A DNA stretch of 64,000 nt from Nocardioides marinisabuli (lineage in GTDB: Bacteria; Actinomycetota; Actinomycetes; Propionibacteriales; Nocardioidaceae), in contig NZ_CP059163.1 in the NCBI RefSeq assembly GCF_013466785.1, forward strand, positions 2,046,001-2,110,000, written 5' to 3'. Positions 38,895 to 48,174 of this stretch are shown here, piece by piece. Positions within the stretch are counted from its first letter, which is position 1. Each line of letters starts with the position of its first letter. Both the position numbers and the translations under genes were made by a program. The notes under the pieces were generated by a model. It worked only from the letters and a program-made list of their open reading frames with translations, was not told the DNA's origin and made no database searches.

Positions 38895-39836
38895 ATGATG
38901 GTGCGACGTTCCCTGGCCGCGGTGGTCTCCGCCGCCGCCCTGACCCTGACGGCCTGCGCCGGCGACGACCTCGCCGCCGAGGGCGACGACGGCTCCGCCG
39001 AGCCCAGCGGCGGCGGGCCGGTCACGATCGCCTCGCAGTCGTTCCCCGAGGCCGCGCTGATGGCCTCGATGTACGAGCTGCTGCTCGCCGACGCCGGCTA
39101 CGAGCCCACCGTGCAGCTCGTCGACTCCCGCGACGCCTACATGGCCACGTTCCCCGGCGACGTCGACGTCGTCCCCGAGTACGTCGGCGGCATCGTGAAC
39201 TTCCTCAACTCCACCTCCGACCAGGGCTCCGGCGACCAGCTGACCGCCGGCGACGGCCAGGAGCTCGCCGACGCCGGCGCCGACCTGCTCGACGAGGCCG
39301 GCATCGAGCTGCTCGAGCTGTCGGAGGCCACCGACACCAACGCCTACTTCGTGACCATCGAGCGCGCCGAGGAGGAGGGCTGGGAGGTCCTCTCCGACCT
39401 CGAGGGCGAGTCGGTCGTGCTGGCCGCCGCCCCCGACTGCGAGGGCCGCCTGGACTGCGAGGCCGGGCTGCGCGACGAGTACGGCATCGACATCACCAAG
39501 GTCCTGCCGCTGGGCTACGCCGGCGACCAGACCTACCAGTCGGTCCTCGACGGCGAGTCCGACCTGGGCCAGACCTCCACCACCGACGGCACCCTGGAGT
39601 CGCTGGGCCTCGTCGTGCTCGACGACGACCAGGAGATCCAGCCCGCCCAGAACCTGGTGCCGGCCGTCTCCGAGGACTTCCTCGAGCAGAACGAGGGCGT
39701 CGCCGACATCCTCAACGAGCTGATGGCCGCCCTCGACACCGACACCCTCACCGAGCTCAACGGCCGGATGGCCGTCGACCGCGAGAAGCCCGAGGACGTC
39801 GCCCGCGACTTCCTGGAGTCCGAGGGGCTGCTCTGA
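38895..39836 (+). CDS. opuCC: Osmoprotectant substrate-binding lipoprotein
   Basis: This 313-residue precursor has a lipobox LTAC (Cys21). The mature protein shows the OpuAC-type binding fold: VTIASQSFPEAALMASMYE, then DVVPEYVGGIVNFLNS. The ATG at 38895 (a second ATG is adjacent) follows AGAAGGTAGG. It lies 70 bases after the second permease gene. It ends 1 base from the convergent glycosyltransferase gene with no terminator between. Confidence 0.9.
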   Translation: MMVRRSLAAVVSAAALTLTACAGDDLAAEGDDGSAEPSGGGPVTIASQSFPEAALMASMYELLLADAGYEPTVQLVDSRDAYMATFPGDVDVVPEYVGGIVNFLNSTSDQGSGDQLTAGDGQELADAGADLLDEAGIELLELSEATDTNAYFVTIERAEEEGWEVLSDLEGESVVLAAAPDCEGRLDCEAGLRDEYGIDITKVLPLGYAGDQTYQSVLDGESDLGQTSTTDGTLESLGLVVLDDDQEIQPAQNLVPAVSEDFLEQNEGVADILNELMAALDTDTLTELNGRMAVDREKPEDVARDFLESEGLL

Positions 39837-39837
39837 C

Positions 39838-40944
39838 TCAGCGCTCGTGCGCGCGCAGGGCCACGGCCTCGTGCGGCACGGGCGCTGCGTCGTCCCCGAG
39901 GGGTACGTCGATGACCGGGCCGGCCGGTGAGTCCCGCCGGGGCACCGGCCCGGGGTGCCGGGCCACGTAGGTCATCACGGCCGCGGCGTCGGCGCGCCGG
40001 CCCTGCTCGACCAGCCAGCCGGTCAGCCGGTGCACCGGGGTCAGCCCGGAGTGCACCAGCGAGCGCTCGCCCCACAGCGAGACGACGCCCTCGTGCAGCA
40101 GCGCCCACCACTCGTCGGAGCAGCCGGGGATCTCGGTGAAGTAGCGGTGCAGGTCGCCGGCGAGCACCCGGTCGAGGAAGACTTCGGTGACCTCGGGGGA
40201 GCCGTGGGCGCGCACGCTGGCCAGCGACATCTGCTTGGTCGTCCACCGGTCGCGCAGGTCGTCGACCGACGAGCGCTGCTGGGTGATCGAGGAGCCGTCG
40301 GAGCGGATCCGCCAGTGGTAGACGACCTCGGGCAGCACCGCGAAGCGGCGCGCGGCCAGGAACGCCCGGGTCGTGGTGGGCTGGTCCTCGTAGCGCAGCC
40401 CCTCGGGCCACGAGAGGCCGTGGTCGTCCCAGAAGGAGCGCCGCACCAGCTTGTTCCAGGCGAAGACGTCGCCCAGCACCTCGGGGTGCTCCTCGACGGT
40501 GACGGTGCGCCTCTCGCGGTGCAGGCGGCGCATCCACGGCGGCTCGACGAGCGCCTCGCCCTCCCACCGCACGATCGAGCCGGTCGCCAGGTCGACCCCG
40601 CGCCCGCGCAGCGCCCGCGCCAGGACGTCGTACGCCGCCGGCGGGACGACGTCGTCGGAGTCGGCGAAGGCCAGCAGCTCGCCGCGGGCGTGGGCGACGC
40701 CGGTGTTGCGGGCGGCGCCCAGGCCGTGGTTGGCGGTGTGCACGACCCGGATCTCGTCGTGGCGGGCGGCCCACTCGTCGGCGACCGCGCCGGAGCCGTC
40801 GGTGGAGCCGTCGTCGACGACGACGACCTCGAGGGGCCGGTAGGTCTGCGCCAGCAGGCTACCCAGGCAGGCGGGCAGGTAGTCGGCCACGTCGTACACG
40901 GGGACGACCACGCTCAGCAGCGGGGCGCGCCGCCGGAGTTTCAT
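39838..40944 (-). CDS. Family 2 glycosyltransferase
   Basis: This 368-residue GT-A enzyme starts LLSVVVPVYDVADYLPACL, with VVVVDDGSTDGS for the nucleotide-sugar and the DxD-like FADSDDV for the metal. The C-terminal 150 residues are of the TagF/EpsJ-associated type. The ATG at 40944 is 7 bases after TAGCGT on its strand, so it is probably leaderless; a GTG at 40953 would overlap the -10 and is less likely. It is divergent from a sulfotransferase gene and probably part of the same cell-surface glycan function. Confidence 0.88.
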   Translation of the reverse strand: MKLRRRAPLLSVVVPVYDVADYLPACLGSLLAQTYRPLEVVVVDDGSTDGSGAVADEWAARHDEIRVVHTANHGLGAARNTGVAHARGELLAFADSDDVVPPAAYDVLARALRGRGVDLATGSIVRWEGEALVEPPWMRRLHRERRTVTVEEHPEVLGDVFAWNKLVRRSFWDDHGLSWPEGLRYEDQPTTTRAFLAARRFAVLPEVVYHWRIRSDGSSITQQRSSVDDLRDRWTTKQMSLASVRAHGSPEVTEVFLDRVLAGDLHRYFTEIPGCSDEWWALLHEGVVSLWGERSLVHSGLTPVHRLTGWLVEQGRRADAAAVMTYVARHPGPVPRRDSPAGPVIDVPLGDDAAPVPHEAVALRAHER

Positions 40945-40951
40945 GGGTCCC

Positions 40952-40994
40952 ACGCTATCCAGGACGGGCGCTGCGGCGCGGGCGGGGATAGCAT
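40952..40994. promoter_or_regulatory. Divergent leaderless promoters, glycosyltransferase and sulfotransferase
   Basis: TAGCGT on the minus strand (40957-40952) serves the glycosyltransferase ATG 7 bases on; TAGCAT on the plus strand (40989-40994) serves the sulfotransferase GTG 8 bases on. The two predicted transcription starts are only about 58 bases apart, so polymerases and any regulator must share this gap. Confidence 0.65.
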
Positions 40995-41002
40995 CGCCTC
41001 CC

Positions 41003-42121
41003 GTGAGTGCCGACCCCTTCGCCGTGCCCGCCGACCCGGATCCCTCGAGCTACCCCCGCAAGGTCCTCTTCGTCGCGGGCGCCGGGAGGTCCGGCACCAG
41101 CACGATGGCCGGGCTGATGAAGATCCTGGGCCTGCACGTGCCGCAGCCCGAGGTCGAGCCCGACGAGACCAACCCCAAGGGCTTCGCCGAGCCGGCCTGG
41201 GCCGTCGAGCACCACTCGCGGCTGCTGCGCGAGGCCGTGGTGCAGGTCAGCGACTCGCGCCCCGACGCGTGGTTCGAGACCGCCCGGGTCTCCGCGCGCG
41301 AGCCCGAGCGGATCGCCACCGCCGAGTGGCTCGAGGGCCACTTCGCGGTCAACCCCGAGCTCGTCGTCAAGGACCCGCGGCTGAGCTGGTTCCTCTCGCT
41401 GTGGCGCGTCGCCTCGATCCGGTGCGGCGCCACCCCGGTCTTCGCGACCATGCTGCGCCCGCCCTCGGAGGTCGTGGGCAGCAAGCAGAAGTACTACGCC
41501 AACCGCCTCGGCTCCGCGCACCTCGCGGCCTCGTGGCTCAACATGCTGCTGCACACCGAGCGCGCCACCCGCGAGTCCGTCGCCGACGGCGGCCGCGTCT
41601 TCGTGCGCTACGGCGACCTGCTCGACGACTGGGTCAAGGCCACCAGCCACGTGGGGGAGACCCTCGGCCTGCAGCACGTCGTCAACGCCAAGTCCGAGCG
41701 GATCCGCGACGGGCACCGCTTCGTCGACCCGGGCCTGCGCCGCGTCTCGGGCTCGCTGGAGGACCTGGGCCTGCCCAAGCGCCTGCACGAGCTGACCGCC
41801 GACACCTGGAACGAGCTCAACAAGCTCGCCGAGCCCGGCGGCGACCAGCCCGAGGTGCACCAGGCGCTCGACCAGCTGCGCGAGACCTACGTCGACCTCT
41901 ACGAGGAGTCCGAGGCCATCTCGCGCTCCTCGGTGGTCGCGGCCGAGCAGAAGACCCGGCGCGGGCGCGACAAGGCTCCCGCCGCCGCGGCTCCCGCGCC
42001 CGGCGCCCCCGCTGCCCCGGCCGGCGGCTCCGCCGTCGACCGCATCCCGCACGGCCTGCGCGCCGCGATCCCGCCGAGCGTGCGCCGCGGGCTGCGCAAG
42101 GCCGCCGGTCGCGAGCGCTGA
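41003..42121 (+). CDS. Sulfotransferase family protein
   Basis: This 372-residue protein has the 5'-phosphosulfate loop GAGRSGTST at 26-34 and the 3'-phosphate region VFVRYGDLLDDW, both needed to bind PAPS. KDPRLSWFLSLW is a family-type stretch between them. The C-terminal 60 residues are Ala/Pro-rich and end with a basic segment. The GTG start at 41003 follows TAGCAT by 8 bases. A glycosyltransferase gene begins 7 bases after its stop, so a sulfated glycan or glycolipid is the probable product; the acceptor is unknown. Confidence 0.82.
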   Translation: MSADPFAVPADPDPSSYPRKVLFVAGAGRSGTSTMAGLMKILGLHVPQPEVEPDETNPKGFAEPAWAVEHHSRLLREAVVQVSDSRPDAWFETARVSAREPERIATAEWLEGHFAVNPELVVKDPRLSWFLSLWRVASIRCGATPVFATMLRPPSEVVGSKQKYYANRLGSAHLAASWLNMLLHTERATRESVADGGRVFVRYGDLLDDWVKATSHVGETLGLQHVVNAKSERIRDGHRFVDPGLRRVSGSLEDLGLPKRLHELTADTWNELNKLAEPGGDQPEVHQALDQLRETYVDLYEESEAISRSSVVAAEQKTRRGRDKAPAAAAPAPGAPAAPAGGSAVDRIPHGLRAAIPPSVRRGLRKAAGRER

Positions 42122-42128
42122 CCCGGTC

Positions 42129-43043
42129 GTGAACGCGATCCGCAACGCCGAGGGCCTGCGCAACATCGAGGGCCACAGCGACTTCGACATCACCTGGCCG
42201 TGGAACCGGCCCGGCGGGCTGCGCCCCGGCGCGACCGCGGTGCTGCGCGTCAAGGACGAGTCGATGGCGCTGCCCTTCGTGCTGCCGCCGCTGCTGCGCG
42301 CCACCGACCACGTGGTCGTGGTCGACAACGGCTCGACCGACGGGACCCCCGAGGTGGCCGCCCGTGCCGCCGCCGACGCCGGGCTGGCCCACAAGCTCAC
42401 CCAGCTGACGTACCCCTTCGAGGTCGCCCGCGCCGGCGCCGAGCACCTCGCGGTGCACGAGCTGTCGGTGCACTCGCTGTCGTACTTCTACAACTGGTGC
42501 TTCGCCCAGGTCGGCACCCGCTACTCCTGGAAGTGGGACGGCGACATGGTGCTGACCACCGAGGGCGAGGTCTCGATGGCCGACCTCACCTGGCAGGTCG
42601 GCGGCGTGCAGTCGATCGTGCGGGTGCCGCGCCACGGGCTCTACATCGAGGACGAGTCGCTGGCCTACCTCGACCTCGGGCTGCGCAACGCCGAGGAGTG
42701 GGGCTACCCCGTGGGGCCCGACTTCGTCTTCACCAAGGCCTTCGAGTGGGAGATCCGCTCGACCCCCGAGAACTGCCGCACCATGGGCCTGCCGCACGGG
42801 CTGTGCGTCGAGCTCAAGGACCTGCACGGCGACGAGTTCGCGCACTGGACCGACCCGTCGTCGTTCGCGACCTCGTGGCGCAACCGCCGCAAGCGCCGCG
42901 AGTGGGCGGTCTTCCACGCCCTCAAGGAGGGCACCGTGCCCCCCGGCGTGCACGAGATCCGCGCCCCCGAGGGCGTGCACGTGGTCGACCACGTCACCCA
43001 CGACTGGCTGCCCCGCGCCCCCCGCCCCCTCCAGGTCGGCTGA
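42129..43043 (+). CDS. Glycosyltransferase family 2-like protein
   Basis: This 304-residue protein has a GT-A core: TAVLRVKDESMALPFVLPPL, VVVDNGSTDGTPE and the metal-binding WKWDGDMVL. It belongs with glycosyltransferases that begin with an invariant RVKDE-type segment. The GTG lies 7 bases downstream of the sulfotransferase stop, so the two are co-transcribed. No membrane segment is seen. Confidence 0.83.
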   Translation: MNAIRNAEGLRNIEGHSDFDITWPWNRPGGLRPGATAVLRVKDESMALPFVLPPLLRATDHVVVVDNGSTDGTPEVAARAAADAGLAHKLTQLTYPFEVARAGAEHLAVHELSVHSLSYFYNWCFAQVGTRYSWKWDGDMVLTTEGEVSMADLTWQVGGVQSIVRVPRHGLYIEDESLAYLDLGLRNAEEWGYPVGPDFVFTKAFEWEIRSTPENCRTMGLPHGLCVELKDLHGDEFAHWTDPSSFATSWRNRRKRREWAVFHALKEGTVPPGVHEIRAPEGVHVVDHVTHDWLPRAPRPLQVG

Positions 43044-43231
43044 CCAGGGCCGCGTACGACGACCGTGGGTCAGGTCACACCCGGGTGGGTTACGCGCCCG
43101 AGCGGTGCGGCGTACCGTTCATGGGGTATCTGACGGACACGACGTCCGGTACCCACACCGGCCCCCGCGCCAGCAGCCCCGGCTGCGCCGACGAGGGGGT
43201 GGTCGGAGGGACTGGAACGAAAGGTTCTGAC
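43044..43231. other. Intergenic region before the Rossmann/DUF2520 gene
   Basis: These 188 bases have no gene. They hold a small GGAC/GTCC hairpin near 43135-43150, a possible -10 TATCTG near 43127, and AAAGG 8 bases before the next ATG. The promoter is not clearly resolved. Confidence 0.4.
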
Positions 43232-44155
43232 ATGTCTCACCCCGCACTGCGGGTGGGGGTGGTCGGCGCGGGCCGCGTCGGCGCCGTCCTCGCTGCCCGA
43301 CTGCGCGCCGCCGGCCACGAGGTCGTCGCCGCGGCCGGAGCCTCCGACGCCACGCTCCAGCGCATCTCGGCGCTGCTGCCGGGCGTCGCCAACGCCAAGC
43401 CGACCGCGGTCGCGCGGGCCTGCGACCTGCTGCTGCTGACCGTGCCCGACGACATGCTCGACAACGTCGTCTCCACCCTCGCCGCGGCCGGGGCCCTGCA
43501 CGAGGGCCAGCTGGTCGTGCACACCTCGGGCCGCCACGGCCTGGCGGTGCTCGAGCCCGCCCGTGCTGCGGGCGCCCGCACCGCCGCGATCCACCCCGCG
43601 ATGACCTTCACCGGCACCGCCCTCGACCTCGACCGCCTCGCCGGGTGCGTCTTCGGGCTCACCGCCGGGGCGGGGGAGCGCGAGGTCGCCGAGCGCCTGG
43701 TCGCCGACCTCGGCGGTCGCCCGATGTGGGTGCCCGAGGAGATGCGCACGCTCTACCACGCCGGTCTCGCCCACGGCTCCAACCACCTGGTCACCCTGGT
43801 CACCGAGGCCATGGAGGTGCTGGCCGCGGCCGGCGCCGACGACCCGGCGGGCACCCTGCGCCCGCTGCTGGTCGCGGCCCTCGACAACGCCCTCGCCCAC
43901 GGCGACGCCGCGCTGACCGGCCCGATCGTGCGCGGCGACGTCGGCACCGTGCGCGCCCACCTCGAGGACATCACCGCCAACGCTCCGCAGACCAAGGCGT
44001 CGTACGTCGCCCTCGCGCGCGCCACGCTGGGGCGCGCGGTCACCGACGGGCGGATCGTGCCGCTGCGCGCGATGCGCATCCACGAGCTGCTCGACGAGCA
44101 CTCCGAGGCCCGCGCCGGCGACGCGTCCACCGGCCGGCCCGCGGACGCCCGGTGA
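43232..44155 (+). CDS. Rossmann-fold / DUF2520 protein
   Basis: This 307-residue protein resembles a 6-phosphogluconate- or F420-dependent dehydrogenase fold: N-terminal GVVGAGRVGAVLAARLRAAGH, LLTVPDDML, then a helical DUF2520 domain with MTFTGT and the HAGLAHGSNHLVTL stretch. The family is the constant neighbour of panC in actinobacteria (Rv3603c), and its reaction is unknown; ketopantoate reduction has been suggested from context. Its stop overlaps the panC start. Confidence 0.87.
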   Translation: MSHPALRVGVVGAGRVGAVLAARLRAAGHEVVAAAGASDATLQRISALLPGVANAKPTAVARACDLLLLTVPDDMLDNVVSTLAAAGALHEGQLVVHTSGRHGLAVLEPARAAGARTAAIHPAMTFTGTALDLDRLAGCVFGLTAGAGEREVAERLVADLGGRPMWVPEEMRTLYHAGLAHGSNHLVTLVTEAMEVLAAAGADDPAGTLRPLLVAALDNALAHGDAALTGPIVRGDVGTVRAHLEDITANAPQTKASYVALARATLGRAVTDGRIVPLRAMRIHELLDEHSEARAGDASTGRPADAR

Positions 44156-45071
44156 GCGGCCCGGTCCTCGTCCGCACCCGCGCCGAGCTCGCCGACCAGC
44201 TCGCGCCCGCCGGCGCCGGGCCGGGCAGCGGGTCGGCCTGGTGCCGACGATGGGTGCCCTCCACGAGGGCCACGCCTCGCTGGTGCGCGTCGCGCGCGAG
44301 CACGTCGACCAGGGGCCCGTCGTGGTCTCGGTCTTCGTCAACCCGCTGCAGTTCGGCGAGGCCGCCGACCTGGAGTCCTACCCGCGCACCCTCGAGGCCG
44401 ACCTCGAGGTCTGCGCCCGCGAGGGTGTCGACGTCGTCTTCGCGCCGACCGTCGACGAGGTCTACCCGGGCGGCGACCCGGAGGTCACCGTCGAGCCCGG
44501 CCCGCTGGCCGACGTGCTCGAGGGTCGCACCCGCCCGGGCCACTACCGCGGCGTGCTGACCGTGGTCGCCAAGCTCTTCGGCCTGGTGCGCCCCGACGTG
44601 GCGGTCTTCGGCCAGAAGGACTACCAGCAGCTGGTGCTCATCCGCCGGATGGTCGCCGACCTGTGCCAGGGCGTCGAGGTCGTGGGCGCCGAGACCCGCC
44701 GCGAGCCCGACGGGCTGGCGATGTCGAGCCGCAACGTGCACCTCGACCCCGAGCAGCGCGAGCAGGCCGTCGCGCTGAGCCGCACCCTGTACGCCGCCGT
44801 CGAGGCGAGCGGGTACGGCGCCAAGGTCGCCCTCGACGCCGCCCGCGGCGAGCTGCGGGCCGCCGAGGGCGTCGACCTGGACTACCTCGAGATCACCGAC
44901 CCCGCCCTGGCCGTGCTGCCCGACGACGTGCCCGACGGCACCGACGCGCGGGTGCTGATCGCCGCCCGCGTCGGCAGCACCCGCCTGATCGACAACCTGC
45001 CCCTCGTCCTCGGTCGCCCCCAGCCGTCCGCCGACCAGCCCTCCCCCGACCAGCCCCACCACCAGGAGTGA
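44152..45071 (+). pseudogene. panC: Pantothenate synthetase, one-base frame break near the N-terminus
   Basis: The GTG at 44152 overlaps the previous stop (GTGA) and encodes [19 protein letters not shown], the expected PanC N-terminus. Near 44215-44225, in GCCGGGCCGGGC, the frame must change by -1 to continue as [16 protein letters not shown] and on through a normal PanC to 45071. All later motifs are present: [42 protein letters not shown] start at GTG 44241 would remove the first strand of the ATP site. As panD follows intact, a missing base in the sequence is the simplest explanation; a real lesion would mean pantothenate auxotrophy. Confidence 0.88.
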
Positions 45072-45076
45072 TCCGC

Positions 45077-45496
45077 ATGCTGCGCACGATGATGAAGAGC
45101 AAGATCCACCGCGCGACGGTGACCCAGGCCGACCTGCACTACGTCGGCTCGGTGACCGTCGACGAGGACCTGCTCGACGCCGCCGACCTTCTGGCCGGCG
45201 AGCTGGTGCACATCGTCGACATCACCAACGGCGCCCGGCTCGAGACGTACACGATCGCCGGCGAGCGCGGCTCGGGCGTGATCGGCATCAACGGGGCCGC
45301 CGCCCGCCTGGTGCACCCCGGCGACCTGGTCATCCTGATCGCCTACGCCCAGATGGAGACCGCGGAGGCCAAGGAGCTGCAGCCGCACGTGGTCTTCGTC
45401 GACGGCGACAACAAGATCATGGCCACCGGCTTCGACCCGGCCGAGACCTTCGACGGCCCCGGCCTGGTGCGCGGCGACGTCACCGCCGACCGCTGA
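45077..45496 (+). CDS. panD: Aspartate 1-decarboxylase
   Basis: This 139-residue pyruvoyl enzyme makes beta-alanine for pantothenate. The self-cleavage site is Gly24-Ser25 in [10 protein letters not shown], the same positions as in the E. coli enzyme. TNGARLETY and [13 protein letters not shown] are conserved. The ATG is 9 bases after AGGAG and 5 bases after the panC stop. Confidence 0.95.
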   Translation: MLRTMMKSKIHRATVTQADLHYVGSVTVDEDLLDAADLLAGELVHIVDITNGARLETYTIAGERGSGVIGINGAAARLVHPGDLVILIAYAQMETAEAKELQPHVVFVDGDNKIMATGFDPAETFDGPGLVRGDVTADR

Positions 45497-45546
45497 GCCG
45501 CGGCGCCCGCCCCGGCCGACGACGCGCCTGCGACTAGCCTGACCCG

Positions 45547-47269
45547 ATGCCCACCACCCGCCCCGTACGCCGCGTGCCCGGCCGCCTCACCGCGCCCGAG
45601 CCCGGCTGGACGACCTCGGCCGACGTCGTGGTCATCGGCTCCGGCATCGCCGGCCTGACCGCGGCCCTGCGCCTCAAGGACGCGCTGGCACCCGGCGAGA
45701 AGGTCCTGGTCGTCACCAAGGACGTGCTCTCGGCGGGCTCGACCCGCTGGGCGCAGGGCGGCATCGCGGCGGCCCTGGGCCCCGAGGACACCCCCGAGCA
45801 GCACGAGCACGACACCCTGGTGGCCGGGGCCGGCGGCTGCGACCTCGAGGCGGTGCGGGCGCTGGTGACCGAGGGCCCCGAGGCGGTGCACGAGCTGATC
45901 GCGCTCGGCGCGCAGTTCGACCTCGACCCCCACGGCGAGCTGTCGCTGACCCGCGAGGGCGGCCACCACCGCGACCGCATCGCCCACGCGCGGCGGCGAC
46001 GCCACGGGCGCGGAGATCCAGCGCGCCCTGGTCGCGGCGGTCGAGCGGGCCCCCGAGATCGAGGTCGTCCAGCACGCGCTGGCCGTCGACCTGCTGCTGG
46101 CCGCCGACGGCGGCGTCGCCGGGCTGACCCTGCACGTGATGGGGGAGGGCCAGCGCGACGGCGTCGGCGCGGTGCTGTGCCGCTCGGTGGTGCTGGCCAG
46201 CGGCGGCCTGGGCCAGGTCTTCTCGCAGACCACCAACCCCGCGGTCTCGACCGGCGACGGCATGGCCCTGGGCCTGCGGGCCGGGGCGACCCTGCGCGAC
46301 CTGGAGTTCGTGCAGTTCCACCCGACCGTGATGTACCTGGGCCCCGACTCCGTGGGCCAGCAGCCGCTGATCTCCGAGGCGGTGCGCGGCGAGGGCGCGG
46401 TGCTGGTGGGCCCCGACGGCGAGCGCTTCATGCAGGGCGTCCACCCGCTGGCCGACCTCGCGCCCCGCGACGTGGTCGCGAAGACGATCATGCGCCGGAT
46501 GCTCGAGACCGGGCTGCCGCACATGTGGCTCGACGCGACCGGCATCGGCGGCGACGAGGGCGCGGCCGCGTTCTGGGAGCGCCGGTTCCCGACGATCCTC
46601 GCGGTCTGCCGCAGCCACGGCGTCGACCCGGTCACCGACCTGATCCCCGTCGCCCCCGCCTGCCACTACGCCTCGGGCGGGGTGCGCACCGACGTGTGGG
46701 GCCGCTCCGACGTGCCGGGTCTCTACGCGACCGGCGAGGCGGCCTGCTCGGGCGTGCACGGCGCCAACCGGCTGGCCTCCAACTCGCTGCTCGAGGGGCT
46801 GGTCTTCTCGCGCCGCATCGCCACGGTGCTGCCCGGCGAGCTGCGGCCCTGGGCCGACCCCGCGCCCGACGGTCGCACCGCGGGCCTCGTCGCCGCCGGC
46901 GTACGCCGTCGCGTGCAGGAGGTGATGAGCTCGCGGGTGGGCGTGCTGCGCACGGCCGCGGGTCTCGACGAGGCCACCGCCGAGCTGGACGCGCTGGCCG
47001 GCACCCCCGCCGACACCGTCGACGTCGCCGCCTGGGAGGCCACCAACCTGCTCACCATCAGCGCCGCGCTGGCCGACGCCGCGACCCGCCGCGAGGAGAC
47101 CCGCGGCTCGCACTGGCGCGAGGACCACCCCGAGCGCGACGACGCCGACTGGGCCGGCCACCTCGACGTGGTGATGCGTGACGGCGTCGGCACCGTCGAG
47201 TTCGACCCCGCCCCCGCCAGCGACGCCCTCGTCGCGGCCGGCGCCGGCGCCACCGAGGAGACCGCATGA
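45547..47269 (+). pseudogene. nadB: L-aspartate oxidase, one-base frame break
   Basis: NadB makes iminoaspartate, the first step of de novo NAD synthesis. The N-terminal FAD site VVIGSGIAGLTAALRL and the loop AGSTRWAQGGIAAALG are in the frame from ATG 45547. At 45988-45992 (GCG-C-GGC) one extra base shifts the frame; the +1 frame then gives GGDATGAEIQRALVAAVERA and the rest of NadB to 47269, including EFVQFHPT, GERFMQ and HGANRLASNSLLEGL. The promoter -10 TAGCCT (45535-45540) is 6 bases before the ATG. The stop overlaps nadC (ATGA). An indel error is more likely than loss. Confidence 0.9.
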
Positions 47270-48171
47270 TCGCCCGTACCGCCCTGCACGACCTGCCGCG
47301 CGGCCTGGTCGAGGAGCTCGCCGAGGCGGGCCTCGACCCCCGTGCCGTGCACGCCCACGTCGCCGACGCCTTCGAGGAGGACCTCCCCGGCGGCGCCGCC
47401 GACGTCACCAGCGCGGCGATGCCGCCGATGGGCCACGCGGTCGCCGACGTGGCCTCCCGCGAGGACGGCGTCGTGGCCGGGCTCGGCGTCGCCGAGCTGG
47501 CCTTCCGCTACGGCCTGGGCGACGACCTCGAGGTGCTGCACCGGGTGCCCGACGGCACCCGGGTCCGCCCCGGCGACGTGGTGATGACCGTCGCCGGACC
47601 GGTGGCGGCGGTGCTGACCGCCGAGCGCACCGCCCTGAACTTCGCCTCCCACCTCTCCGGCGTCGCGACCGCGACCGCCGCCTGGGTCGCCGCCCTCGAG
47701 GGCACCTCGGCCCGGGTGCTCGACACCCGCAAGACCCTGCCGGGCTGGCGCTCGCTGCAGAAGTACGCCGTGCGCTGCGGCGGCGGGCTCAACCACCGCA
47801 TGAGCCTGGTCGACCGGGCGATGGTCAAGGACAACCACGTCGTCGCCGCCGGGGGCGTCGTCGAGGCCTACCGCGCGGTGCGCGCCGCCAGCCCCGAGGT
47901 CCGCGTCGAGGTCGAGGTCACCGACCTCGACCAGCTGCGCGCGGTGCTCGAGGCCGGCTGCACCGAGGTGCTGCTCGACAACATGGACGACGCCACCATG
48001 GCCGAGGCGGTGCGCCTGACCGCCGGCCGCGCCACCCTCGAGGCCTCCGGCGGGCTGACCCTCGAGCGCGCCGGCGCGGTCGCAGCCACCGGCGTCGACT
48101 ACATCTCCGTGGGCGCGCTGACCCACTCCGTGCGCGTCTTCGACCTCGGCCTCGACTTCCGCGAGGGCTGA
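47266..48171 (+). CDS. nadC: Nicotinate-nucleotide pyrophosphorylase (quinolinate phosphoribosyltransferase)
   Basis: This 301-residue enzyme converts quinolinate and PRPP to nicotinate mononucleotide. Typical stretches are AERTALNFASHLSGVAT, LDTRKTLPGWR, KYAVRCGGGLNHRM, and DNMDDATMAEA with LEASGGLT. The ATG overlaps the nadB stop. No nadA gene is present in the window. Confidence 0.95.
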   Translation: MIARTALHDLPRGLVEELAEAGLDPRAVHAHVADAFEEDLPGGAADVTSAAMPPMGHAVADVASREDGVVAGLGVAELAFRYGLGDDLEVLHRVPDGTRVRPGDVVMTVAGPVAAVLTAERTALNFASHLSGVATATAAWVAALEGTSARVLDTRKTLPGWRSLQKYAVRCGGGLNHRMSLVDRAMVKDNHVVAAGGVVEAYRAVRAASPEVRVEVEVTDLDQLRAVLEAGCTEVLLDNMDDATMAEAVRLTAGRATLEASGGLTLERAGAVAATGVDYISVGALTHSVRVFDLGLDFREG

Positions 48172-48174
48172 GCC

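Noticed and set aside
43210..43231. KstR-like box in GGAACGAAAGGTTC before the Rossmann/DUF2520 gene
   Set aside because: The spacer and half-sites do not fit TNNAACNNGTTNNA.
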